Source: Burhinus oedicnemus (taxonomy: Eukaryota > Chordata > Aves > Charadriiformes > Burhinidae). Taken from it: a DNA stretch of 64,000 bases. The notes beneath the pieces were generated by a model. That model was not told where the DNA came from, did not search any database, and was given only the letters and a program-made list of their open reading frames with translations. Positions 1 to 11,802 of this stretch are shown piece after piece; position 1 is the stretch's first letter; every line of letters starts with the position of its first letter. The translations under genes were made by a program, and so were the position numbers. Where the stretch lies: NCBI GenBank assembly GCA_008921705.1, contig VFFE01008916.1, positions 83,190 through 147,189 on the forward strand, written 5' to 3'.

Positions 1-1082
1 TCTCCGCCTGCCATCCTTGTCGTGGATGGTGTGCCCAAAGATGTGGCAGGGAGGGAAAGGGACGTCTTGGCAGTGGGCTCCGTCGTCATGCTGCTCCCCT
101 GGTTTGTGGTGGGACTTCCGCCTCCGCCGGGAGCAGTCGTGGCACGGCTGGCCGCAGAGGCCGAGGCCGCAGCAGGAGAGGAGCTCCCTGTGGAAGATGA
201 AGTGGTGCTTGCCTCCGCCGTGGCCTGCCCCTGCGTGAGGGGTCTGGAGGTGAGCCGCATGGCCTGTGTCATTAAACTGCCAGCTGGCATGGAGGAAAGG
301 CTGGCCTGGGTGGTGTCTGAGGCCGGGGATGTGCCAGAGGCGGAAGGGGATGGCTTGGGACTTGGCATGCTGGGTGCTGGGCTGTGCTTTGTGGCCTCTG
401 CCGTCATCGCGCCATGAGTGGAGGAAGGAGCGGAGGACGTGAGGAGCGTGGATGGGTGGGATGTGGTGGCCAAGGCCGCCGCAGTGGTGCCGCTGGTGCT
501 GCTTCTCTGCAGGCTGCGAGTGGCAGCTGGGGAGCCCGCCGGAGAGGAGGAGAAGTGGCTCGTCGCTGCCGAGCTGGGCCTGAGAGACACGGAGGCAGCA
601 CTGCCGCTCGCTGTGGCCACGCTGGTGGCAATGGCGTTGGGCCGCAGCGTCGGGAAGGCAGGGCTTGTCACCTCGCTCCTGGCTGACGCCGCGAGTGAGC
701 TCCCTTCCCGCATTGGCGTTGTGGCAGCAGTCTCTGTCCGCCCTTCTCCGCCTGCCATCCTTGTCGTGGATGGGGTGCCCAAAGATGTGGCAGGGAGGGA
801 AAGGGACGTCTTGGCAGTGGTCTCCGTCGTCATGCTGCTCCCCTGGTTTGTGGTGGGACTTCCGCCTCCGCCGGGAGCAGTCGTGGCACGGCTAGCTGCA
901 GAGGCCGAGGCCGCAGCAGGAGAGGAGCTCCCTGTGGAAGATGAATTGGTGCTTGCCTCCGCCGTGGCCTGCCCCTGCGTGAGGGGTCTGGAGGTGAGCC
1001 GCACGGCCTGCGTCTCCACACTGCCAGCCAGCATGTAGGAAAGGCTGGCCTCGGTGGTGTCTGAGGCTTGGGAGTTGGCATG
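1..1082. repeat. GC-rich tandem repeat, 744-bp period, about 1.4 copies visible
   Basis: The sequence starting at position 1 recurs at position 745. The two copies align from 1-369 against 745-1082 with only scattered substitutions. The second copy lacks 31 bp corresponding to 324-354, and that gap is bounded by the short direct repeat GGC. The array ends sharply near 1082, where AT-rich DNA begins, and its left end is outside the window. The period is 248 codons, so one plus-strand frame is nearly open through both copies: a TGA at 415-417 in copy 1 and a TAG at 1036-1038 in copy 2, the latter caused by a G-to-T change. The frame is rich in Val, Ala and Pro with no domain I recognise. Long frames on both strands are expected at this GC content, so I read this as a satellite-like or minisatellite array, not a gene. 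Confidence 0.85.
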
Positions 1083-1590
1083 GAGCGAAAGGTCTGTCGT
1101 GGTTTTTATCTCAGTTGTAATGGTAATTGATGTGTTTTCTGCCAGGTAAGTTTTGCTCTTCTGCTGTCCGTATGCAGTGCTATTGCTTTGGTTCTGAGTG
1201 GTGATATTCAGTATGCTTGTTCTTTTCGTCACTGTCATCATAGTCTCTGTTGCATTTGGCATTGTATAAATGTGGATTATCAGTGTTTGCCCTGCAATTA
1301 TATGAAGTACTTCAATACTCTACCAATTTATTTTTTTTTTCCCTTCCATCGTCATTTTCTGTTCCATGCTTTTTTTGCTTTTGTTTAACTACCATGAGAT
1401 GTTTGTTCTATTTCCTTTTCCATTTGCACAGATTGAAGGAGCTCCTTACCTTACTGATTTCCTGACAATTTTTTACTGTGTTCTTTCAGAGATTTCAATT
1501 ACCTTATTATTTGATTTGCTGTTTCTAGTCAACAATGTCTTCAATTTTTTATGTTCTTGTCTTCCTGTAAATGTGATTTCTTGTACGCTT
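1083..1590. other. AT-rich unannotated stretch right of the tandem repeat
   Basis: Base composition switches abruptly from GC-rich to T-rich at about 1083. TGTCGTGGTTT at about 1094 resembles the 5' end of some avian LTRs. However, no matching ACA end, TATA box or target duplication was found, so no LTR is called. Small open frames here are low complexity. Confidence 0.4.
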
Positions 1591-1685
1591 AGGGACACAG
1601 TTTAGTGTTGGACTTGGCGGTGTTGGGTTTACGGTTGGACTCAGTGATCTTAAAGGTCGTTTCCAACCTAATTGATTCTATGATG
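1591..1685 (+). mobile_element. CR1 LINE, 3'-terminal fragment
   Basis: The stretch begins AGGGACACAG and continues through GGTTGGACTCAGTGATCTTA, AAGGTCGTTTCCAACCTA and ATTGATTCTATGATG. This is the familiar avian CR1 3' end, with its conserved hairpin-like segment followed by an octamer tail. Only about 95 bp is recognisable, as expected for the strong 5' truncation usual in this family. No coding sequence remains. Confidence 0.8.
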
Positions 1686-4283
1686 TCTCTAAGCTGAAAT
1701 GTCTAGAGAATTAACGAGGAAATTTAATAATGAATCGAATGCATTTTTTCAACATCATTTTCTCCTTAGCTGTTTGTGCATATTTTATTATTTCCATTTC
1801 TTCATTTTGCAAGGCAATTATGTCTTTCTTATTTATTCGCTGTCAGCTAGGAGAGGAAGCTTTTTCTGTGCATATCTTTATGTTGTTATCATAAATCACA
1901 ACAATTATGGGAGAAAATTCATTGCTTTCCTGTGTTTACCTGTATCTCTATGAATAAACTGTAAATACTTTAGTTCATAAGTGTGAAGATGTCAACATTT
2001 CTAACAATCCCTAAATGTCTTTAAAGGGAAAATCATATCCTTTTTCCATTGTGATTAAATTCCCAGGCTAATTCGGGCTCATTTAATTTACTTGCTCAAG
2101 TAATTTAACCTTGATTTTGAGGAGTGGTTTTGTTCCTACTACAAACACAGACATAGTCTTCTTTCTCCTATTAATATTACTCCTGAGCAACATTTAGTTA
2201 TTACCCTGGGTCTTTGGGTTTGGCTGTATAAAAGTCAAAGGATTGCCAGAGAGCGTATGCTGGAGTAGCTCTATCAAATTCTTAAGAACCACATTAATTA
2301 ACTTCTTTTGACTCTACTTCACTGTAAAACGAAAGTGGTATTTTCTTATCTTTTGATGTAGACATAAAAGCTTGTAATGTAACAGTACCTGTTTTGCAAT
2401 ATTCCTCCTACAGACATCCATTTTCTGTATCCCAGTACAGTTTGAATTGTAAGACCCTGTGTTCATATGCTTTGGATTATTAACAGCAAGTACTGATCAC
2501 TCAAGAAACTTATACTCATCTGCATTGAATGGCATTAAGAATAAAATAATGCAGCCCTCTGAATTTCTAGATGCTATTTCAAAAAACTCCTGCAGTACAG
2601 TGAGAGCACAGCACAATTAATACAACCTAGTCCGTGCTTTCTTATGAGTCTTTTCCTAAAGAGTGTCTCAGGGGAGAAAAATTGGTAAAATAGATCTTTC
2701 ATTGGTCTCATAACCAAGCTTAAGGCTAAAAAAAGTCATAAAATCTGGTCAGACACTGCATGTTTCATCTTTTAGATGAGAGTTTTCCAAATACCTTGCT
2801 TTCATTCCTTTATCTACTAACAGCTTTATGTCCCTACTAAAATACCTGCTGAAATACTACACGTTCAAGAGAAATTAAAAAAAAAAATGTTTTTTTACTC
2901 TAAATACTTCACGTTATTGCATTTTATATTGATTTTAGCCATCCAGCCCTGCCCCAAAATTATCATTTCAAATATATCTCAAGGACATCCTCTAAATATA
3001 TAACAATGATAAAGAATCAAATAGATTTTAACTTACACAGAATAAAAGTGAAAATGAATTGCCAAAGGTAATTCCAAGTCCCCATGTTGAGTTTCCACCT
3101 CCTTGCAGTACTCTTTCCATTTGTGAAACTGACATTTTGAATTGGAGACTTCAGTAATTTAAACAGGGGTGAGGCTGCATTGTTACATCTCAGCCTCAGC
3201 TAATCCCTCACACAAACGGGATCACAGCCAATGTAATGAAATTCTCACACCTGACCTGTACTGTAATAAATTCCAAAGTTTTCTGTTGAAGTATGCTTGC
3301 TTTTCTTTAATGGAACAAAGTCTGAATGTGATCCAAAGGCTTGTGAGTCAAAAGGAAAGACAGACAGAATTCAGTGAGCAGTGCATCATACCTGAACATC
3401 TTTTTTTGTTCAGGATATTCAATAAACAGAATATTTTAACAACCTTGGGCCTGGGCAATGCATGACTAAGATATAGAACTGAAGAGCCTTGAGTCCAACG
3501 GAGTCTCTAATCAGGAGATACAACTTTTTTCTCCCCATTTTCCTGTATTTGTAATTATTTAGTAGTAAATGTTTAAGTATTCAGTTCTAACTTGTATTTT
3601 TATTGTATTAGAATGGCAAATAGCTAGAAATGCACCAAACAGATCTCAGCCTTTGGTTCTCCAATACTGTAAGGAGGCTGGAGTGGTTATAAATTTCTGC
3701 TACTTCACCTCTTTGAACTAGGTGGAAAATACTGGATAACCAAGCCTCTCATTCTTAGCTGAGTTTATCCACATTTTCTTTAGCAGATAAGCTCCTCCTA
3801 ACTATAGGCAGTTGATACAGTCACTGCTGGTCACCGGCTTTGGGTCACAGCTTTACCCCAATGGTACCATACCCACCTTCCTTCTCTTCAGTGACAAATC
3901 ATTGTAGAAAGCCCAGGCCTCTGTGTGCCTGTGGGCTCATCAATGACTTAAACCCTTGCCTGCCTGAGGTTTGTGTTGATAAAAGCATTCATTAAATCAT
4001 TTTCAGTGAGATTTTTTTTTCAGCCGCACTGTGCTCAGAGGAATGCTGCTAAACAGACAGAGCTCTGGTTGTCTTTTGCAAAGGGAAAGGGCTCCTTCTC
4101 TCTCTGCAGTGCACCAGAAGGTAATACCTGCCTCTCTGAGGGATGCCACCAGTGCTGGCATAGCAAAAGCAGTGAATGTACTTAAATTTCCTGCACTCCC
4201 TGTCTGGAGAAAGGTGGTGTGGAGTGGAGCAGAGTAAGGCCAGAAGGAAGACCATTATTTATCTCAACTTTTTTCAACTTTTG

Positions 4284-4314
4284 TATAGATATGCCAAAAG
4301 CTGGCATATCTATA
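4284..4314. repeat. Perfect short inverted repeat (13-bp arms, 5-nt loop)
   Basis: TATAGATATGCCA (4284-4296) is followed by AAAGC and then the exact reverse complement TGGCATATCTATA (4302-4314). The arms do not extend further. Transcribed from either strand it would fold into a compact hairpin. It is too short for a microRNA precursor and I see no adjacent gene. Confidence 0.8.
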
Positions 4315-5111
4315 ACTACATGAATTCTAGACTTTGCTCCAGCAGTTACATTTTCTAAAATTAGTTTCATTTTGGTTTTACTTTTACAGGGAAGTAATAT
4401 GAAGGCAAATAGTCCTTGAAATGAACCCAAGAAAGGGTATTGTTGTTCTCTGGTATGAGGTAGCAGATTTCAGCTTTATGCCTTGTTTGATGTAGCAACT
4501 CCTGACACAGTCAGATGTTTTCTTAGCAATCACTTATTTACAACTTTAACTGAAATGCTTAAAGAATGCATATGAGCTATTTCCTCTTGCATAAATCATT
4601 GGAAATACCATCTTGCTTTTACTCAGGACATCAATGTCTTCAGGCTCCTCTCTCTCTTGGACTCCCATTAGCCTAACACCAGCCTTTACCTCATCCTCAG
4701 CTTGGGCACTTATGGTGGTACCATTCCACACACAAGGGTAGTGTTTGGACCTAATCCCCTCCCTGCCGTGGCCTCTACAGGTCCTACTCATTTGTGAACA
4801 AGGTATGAGCATCAATGCTCTTGCAAAGTAGAGCCTTCTGTCCCTATCAAGGAAAGGGCAGGATATGCCACTCCCTACCACTCTTAACCAGGATCATCTT
4901 CTATGAAATGAGAGCCATAGAAAATTGGCTGAAAAGTCTATTAAGTCAGGTTTTTAACTACGTTAGAAGAAACACCGCTGGTTTTTAGTGTACAGTGACA
5001 TTTAATTTGTATGAAAGGAGAAGTTCTTTTTGAACCAAAAGAACAAACCAGGATCAGATTTAGTAGTTTAAGTTCATTTTTACTAACATACAGCAAATGC
5101 CATATTAACTT

Positions 5112-5129
5112 AAAAAAAAAAAAAAAAAA
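5112..5129 (+). repeat. (A)18 homopolymer
   Basis: A run of 18 adenines. The flanks show no recognisable retroposon body and no target duplication, so this is a simple repeat, not proof of a retrocopy. Confidence 0.9.
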
Positions 5130-8100
5130 GACTAAAGACTTCTCTTTTTTCAGAGGAATAGATACACTAGAGTGGCTGGTTGTTTCATTACAGACTTTCA
5201 CCAGAGCTGAGGTTCAGGTGAGCCTCTCTGTTAGGCAGTCTTGATTCTCTTTTTACACCTGTGACAATTTATGCCCCAAAAGTAAACTAACTTCTAATTC
5301 AGCTTGCCATATATTTTACCATAAGAGTTGCTTTCTGGCAAATGCAGAAGAAGTTTTACTACATGCCTTAAAGATATGAGAGTTCCCAGTATGAAACTGG
5401 TGAACCTTCTCAAATTTTGTAAATGCCTTTGACCAACCTATAAACTCAAGATTTGACTGACCACCTACTTCTTACATGTATCTTTCAAAGCTTGTGAGGA
5501 AACTCAGGTTATATCTAGAGGTAGGAGGTGAAGATACACAGGGAAATAACAAGGTTGAAACGCTATACTAAGAAATGCTAGTTACGTCACAGCTGAAAGA
5601 TAAACAACCCATTCTGAGGTACTCAATTTTCTAATGCTCCCTTCTGCCGACCACCATTGAACACTTCCAGACTCTCACTTGCCCATTTATTAGTCAAAGA
5701 TGGAATTTCTTGGGGAAATCACAATTCAGGGGAAGAGGATAATACTGTTTATAACTTCTTTTATCATGTTGTAGTACCAAACTAAGACACCCAAGAACCT
5801 CCAAAAACATATCAGTACTGTCAGTGAGAATGCGTATTGCTCTGTGGGTGTTGGGAGTGAAAGAAAAAGGTTTTTTCAGGCAAGAACTGTGCTTTCCACA
5901 TGTATAAGAATGTTTGTGAGGCCACATAACTGCCATCATTGTTAGAAATCAAAATCTGTTCCACTGTCTTCTTAGAGTAACACAAAAGGAGCTCTGTAAT
6001 GCCTGTAACTGAAACATCCTTAATTAGAAGCAGGATGTACCTGCACTGCCACAAAGTGCGGCCACAATACGGATTTCAGACATTCAAACCCTCCTGTCTT
6101 CTACAGTCACTCAAGAAGGTTTTGCTGGAGAGATAGATTATTTTTAATTTTTTAATACTAGCGGTGGGTCAGTGACATTTCCAGCTGACATTCTGTATCA
6201 TTTACATTGTGTAAGAAGTCCCCTATCACTGAATTTTCTCTTCAATTACTTAATGTGTGAACCTCATTTCAGAGAGTTCAGCCCACATGAACAATATAAA
6301 GCTGCATTATTCAGTGGAAATCATTGGGTTTGTTCCAATATCGGCCTATTATATATTAACTCAGGACTGTCTCTTAGGATTTTATTTTATGTTTGCCTTC
6401 TCATTAATCATGAATGGAAGTGAGGTTCCTCCTTGTCCAAAACTGCTTCCAGAAGAACTGCCTTCTCATGTTGTAGTTTTGGCATCAGAGAAAATGGTTT
6501 TTTTCAACAACTCTCCTATTTGCAACCCATTCATGGATTTCTAATTCAGTGTGATTCCAAATAGCACAGATATGATATGTATTTTCTACTGGTCACAAAA
6601 GTACAAAAACATTCAAAGCGTATGGGTTTAAATGTGCACTCAAAACTTATTGGCCATGAGGCTTTCAAGTGTTCCAGGTAAAAAATAATGCTGAGGAGCA
6701 TTACAAGTTAATCAGATATAAGGAAATTAGATGGCATTAGCACTAGACATTCAAAGAATATAAGCTGTCTTGGCCGGAGACCTAAACAGCACACCATGTT
6801 CCAACAGGGTCCCTGCTCCCATATCATCCATACGGAAGACTTGTTTGAAACAAGATGGATTTCCCTCTTGCATCTTTACATTTGGTGAGAAAGCAATCTG
6901 AGGGAGGTACAGGAGTATTCCTGTCACTCACTCCAATTGGAAATCAGTGCACAGGGTGCATTCCATGGAATATGGGAGCCATGTAGCTCCCCCACTACAG
7001 ATACCGTGCACATGGGTACTGAGATAACTCTGAAAAGCTACCTGCTTTTTAGTACACCGTGTGAACTATGTGTTGTGAAACTTCTTTTATACATGGACAA
7101 ACTGAGGGCTGGGGGCATTTATTTATTCACAACATGATTGAGATAAAAACTTCCTAACTGGCAGGCCCCTGAACAATCCAGCTGATAAGAAGGAAGGAAT
7201 GTTTTCCCTTGTGCTACACAGGATTTCCAGATACCTTTAGAAAGTTCCTGTTCACTAAGGCTCACCTATACTTCACTAAAGACATGCCTGGGCCTGCTGT
7301 CCTCCTGCTCATTTGTGGAGGAGCTACAGAAAACAAAGTCATGTATGAGCCCTCAGGCCATAAACCATGCTACTATTTCTGAAATGATCAGTTAATACTC
7401 CTTGGCATTGAATCATGGCAGGCTTTATACACAGCCCATATCCATATTACATAGATGGTGAGACAATTCTAAAGTATGCTGTATGAAGAGGAAGACCCAC
7501 TAAAAAGCAGCATATTGCATGCATCTTGGCCATTTGGGACTCAGTGTAATATGGAGGGGCAGAAGGGGAAGGACACTCCCAGGTGGCTAAGACACCTTTG
7601 TGGTTCCCTGACCATGAAATCACAAAAAAAGTTACCTAATTCAGAGAACCAATTCACAGGAGCCTTGACCTCTTTTGACTTCTATCTCCCCATACCTAAC
7701 TATCCAAAGCTCAGCCAAACCAGGCTAACAAAAATTGGAATCTTGGCTTGAAAACAATAATGAGAGAAACAAAAAGGAAACAAATAAGGGCAAGAGGTGC
7801 CTCTATTTGCCTCCTAGATTTGGGGAACTTTGACGTTCATGTTAAGATACATTTTGCTGCATTATAATGATTGAAAATTTAGGACAGAAGAACTAGGAAT
7901 GCTGAAGACCTATGTTTCTATGGGAGCTTGAGGCTTTAAAAAAAACCACGTGTCATCAAACAAGAAGTGCCAGGCTTGCTATGAAAGAAAATGGGTTTCC
8001 TAGAAACTATTCCTGTTTAAAGTTTGCAAAGCATAGTTCCTTTTGTGGAGGGCTAATGAGGCACGATGCTGAGTAGAGAGCCACAAAGGTAATGAGTGTG

Positions 8101-10599
8101 CTTTAACTAGCTCTGATGAGATGAAACCCACATTTTCCTTCCTAGACTTGCATTGCATTATCCTGAAAAGAGCAAATGGAAGAGAAATCAAGTACAAAAT
8201 ACCAGTACAGATAAAGAATCAGAGATACAGCTGAAACAAATCAATACCCAGAGTTCACAATCTAACTTGGAAACCCTGCAGCTTCCAAACAGGCATCTCA
8301 TGGATTTATCAAAATGCTCCACTCTGAAAATAAGCATAGCAGAAAATAGAGAGAAGCTTTCTGTGCAGGAGAGGAGGTATGTCTTCTGGGAGAGGGGAGG
8401 TATGCTCTGCATTTGGGCAGTGCACAAAAACAAAAGCACACCATCTACCTCACCCAGTAGCACTCCACAGAGAAATCCCTGAGATAGGACCAGCCAAGGT
8501 GGGTCTAGAACCAGAATCAGGAAAGCTCAAGTAATCTTGATGTTCAACTACAGATAATTAGTCCTGAAAAAAAAGGTAGCACTATAATACTAATGAGACT
8601 ATGCTGCTTCTGTGACTTCATTAACAAACTTTCATGAATTTCTTCTGTGCTGTGCAGATGCATCAGCTTGGTTATAGCTATGTCAGGGAATTTCTAACAC
8701 AGCACTGCATAAAGCTGTGTAGAAAAATTGTCCCCATAAGTCTGCACGGGAAAAGGAAGCAGAGAAAATTACTCCAAACAGGAAAGTCCAGTTCTCCACT
8801 AAGCAGCATCACTGACACAGCGTCTGCTGCAGAAACACATTCAAGTAGCCCACTGCCAGAGAACAAATATCCATGTTAATCATAAACTACAGATGAGAAG
8901 TAAGAAATTAGCTGTGGGTTCCAGGGCAGAATTCAAAAGACAGCACTCAGCCAGGGATTATTGCCAACAGTAACAATATAGCTTAGATAGAGCAGGCATC
9001 CAAAACTAGAACAGTGACTCCCAAGGAAGATCCTCCTGTCTTGGAGGCTTGCTGCATGGGATCTAATGCCTTTCGTGCAAACTAACAGAAATATGATGGT
9101 AGACGGAGAGATCAGGCTGCTGTCAATGTGGTTACCGGCATCCATCCCTCTGATGGCTCTGTTTCCCTCTTCATATTTCATTCTCCTAATTCTGAGATAT
9201 TTTCTTTTTTTCTCCAAAATAGGACTTCCTAGCATCACTGAGACTTTTCCCATGTGTAGAAGAAGATCTACATTCTGTAGCATAACAGTTATCATTCTAT
9301 GTAGCATGTCAAACCTCCTATGGATGCAGAGACAGCTGTCATGGAGAACCTCAGAAGAACATCTTGATTAAAACATCAAACTGGGCCTCTGTGAAATTAG
9401 CTCATTTTCCTGGTCTGCCACAACCATCTTTTGACACTTGGAACATATGGTCCCATCCTCTATCTGCAAACGATGAAGATTTACTTTCTTTATATGGGCT
9501 ATTTAAATAGCTATTCTTTGAAGAAAAGATAGCTGCTGGGACTACTGCTTACATGTATGAACATGTATACATTCTAAGCTTGTGGCTTACTGCTCATTGG
9601 GGGGCAGTTGTTTTATTCTGGTAAGATGAGCAAACAGAGAGGAGATTTCTTACATTCAGCATGTGGTTCAATGCTATAGCAAAGCTGAAACTGCTGCTGA
9701 AAGGGGCTGTATGCTCCCCTGTTGTCTAGTTTTCATTGGTTGAATAATGCAGCCACAAGAGGGAGTTGCCCAAATTAGTCTATCTATCAGAAAGCTCTTT
9801 TCAACAATTTTTCATCTTTTTTGAAGGATCCATTTTAGTAGCATCTGCCAGCTGAACTGACTCTCCATGAGGCCACAGAATCTTGAAATTTGAAACAACT
9901 GCTGGGCACAGAAGGCATACGGCTAGAGAAGAGGGTGTGATGGCCCTTCTTGGCAGCTGCCAGGTATTAGATTGGCAGGGCTGTCATGTCATGTTGCAGC
10001 TTCAGTGTCTTCTGTGAAACAAATCCTGGTGCAAAACCAGGAACCATGCAGAAACATTTTGAGCTAGTTCTTATTGTTCCACGAACATAGTTCAAAATCA
10101 GAACTCTGCTACTCTGTATCTACCCCCATGATCAATGCTTTTGTCTCACCTACTACACATTGAACAAAGAACTCTATCAATAAGCACCTTTTTGCTACAG
10201 ATAGTGTTTCATGATGTTTTTAAGAAGGGTATTTTATAACTCACTTTCTCCTCTTACCAGCCTTAGTCCATAGAAGTCAACCACACAATTTTGAAAATTC
10301 TTTGGGCTCAGCATTTCCAAAAGTGCCAGCAGGTACGAGAGCCACAGGAATTTCTGTGTTGTTTCAAGACTTTGAACTTTTACCTCATATTGACTCAGGA
10401 CTCAATATGCTGTCTCTCTCCAGAGAATCTGTGATACAAAGTGTTCGGAAAAAAAAAAAAATCAGTCTTAAGGAAACTTTTGATTGCATTAAGGCTGAAC
10501 AGTCTTGTTTTGACTCTTATCTGAGTTTCCCAACTGTATTAAATTGCAAAGTTATCTAAAATGTAAAATTATAAAGGCAAAATAAAACTTATTTGACAG

Positions 10600-10689
10600 G
10601 TGAACCTGCTCTGGCAGGGGGGTTGGACTAGATAATCTCCAGAGGTCCCTTCCAAGCCCTTTGATTCTGTGATTCTGTGATTCTGTGTG
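10600..10689 (+). mobile_element. CR1 LINE, 3'-terminal fragment with octamer tail
   Basis: The segment contains CTGCTCTGGCAGGGGGGTTG, GACTAGATAATCTCCAGAGG and TCCCTTCCAAGCCC, followed by three copies of a TGATTCTG-like octamer. This is the canonical 3' terminus of avian CR1. It is severely 5'-truncated, with no reverse-transcriptase sequence left. Confidence 0.93.
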
Positions 10690-11762
10690 ATAGTATTTTG
10701 GGAAGAAGTGTTATGATAACTTCTCCCTGCTAATTTCAGTAAAATCAGTGCACTTCTCAGGAAGAGTTTCTTCTCACATACACAGATTTTTTTTCAACAG
10801 TTCTGTTATCAAGCCAGCAAAAAAAAGTTAAAGACCTTTCAATGGAATAGTATTTTTGCCAGAGACTCCTCTAGGTTGATAATTTTCTTTTACAGAACTT
10901 AGTTAATGACTATGCAAGCAAACCTTGCTCCATTTTAGATTACCCTTTTTCCTACCTACACACCTTTCATTAGAAAGCATTGGCTCTGTTATAAAACAAT
11001 GCAGAGAATACCACCACAGCCAGGATCAGGATTCCAGCTTTCGATCACCTTTTTCCTAAAGAGCTGTGATTAGCTTCATGTGGCTGCGCAGAAGGCAGAA
11101 GGTCAAGGTTTTACAGAGGAGGAGTCTGTTTTTCTAGGAATGGGAAGTGAAAGAGAAAAGGAGGTGCCAAAAGATCACCATCAACACAAATATTGCTAAA
11201 TAGAAGAGAGCTATGGAGTGAGCTAGCAATTAAGTACTATGAAAGGTCAGAGGTTTAGTGAGTCAAGTCTCTCCCTGGCCGACTTTTATGTAGAAGCATA
11301 GATGTCACTGGTGAGAATGTGTTACCTCTTTTTATTGAGAGATGACATTTGTGGAAGCTTTTCTCTGATTTTTGCAGAAAAAGGCTCCAACATGCATTTT
11401 CCATTGTCTCACTGACATGCATAAGATCTAGAGAAGACAAAACCCTCATGAATAAAACATACTCATGCTAAGGGTATGCGGGCGTATCTTTTGCCTGAGG
11501 ACTAAATGCTGACCATTAATTAGTTGCTGTGTTACATAAGTGATTTCTTTCCAAGAATTCACTGTATACCTTTGGCTTATCCAACTGTGTGTAGCAGCTA
11601 AATATTCCCTGTTTGAACACCCTTGAAATTCAGCTGAGTTCTTACAGTCTGGGTTGGATCCCCCCCCACAGATAGCACGAAGGCAATGGAGCTGCTCCCT
11701 GTTAAACATTCAGGTAGAGTGACTAACACTGTATTTCTCTCCAGTCCAGCCTGTAGAGGCTG

Positions 11763-11802
11763 CTAGTTTAAATTTTCTTTCACTAGTTTAATTTTTCTTT
11801 CA
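11763..11802. repeat. Tandem duplication, 2 x 20 bp
   Basis: CTAGTTTAAATTTTCTTTCA is followed immediately by CTAGTTTAATTTTTCTTTCA, with one mismatch. This is a small replication-slippage-type duplication in AT-rich DNA. Confidence 0.85.

Larger units (their letters stand above)
1686..10599. other. Intergenic DNA, no gene seen
   Basis: This is AT-rich, non-repetitive-looking sequence with scattered short frames of at most about 125 codons on either strand. None has a recognisable domain, codon pattern or flanking splice sites that would support an exon. It contains a perfect short hairpin (4284-4314) and an 18-base A run (5112-5129), listed separately. No transposon family was recognised. Confidence 0.5.

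Noticed and set aside
22..1038. Long plus-strand frames across the GC-rich tandem repeat as a gene
   Set aside because: Both strands are open for long stretches because of GC content, the product has no recognisable domain, and the second copy has a stop and a frameshifting deletion.
1094..1685. LTR starting TGTCGTGGTTT at about 1094
   Set aside because: No matching 3' end, target duplication or TATA box. The right part is clearly a CR1 tail.
4546..4881. 111-codon minus-strand frame
   Set aside because: No domain, no splice-site context and no related sequence in the window. This length is expected by chance in a 64-kb search.
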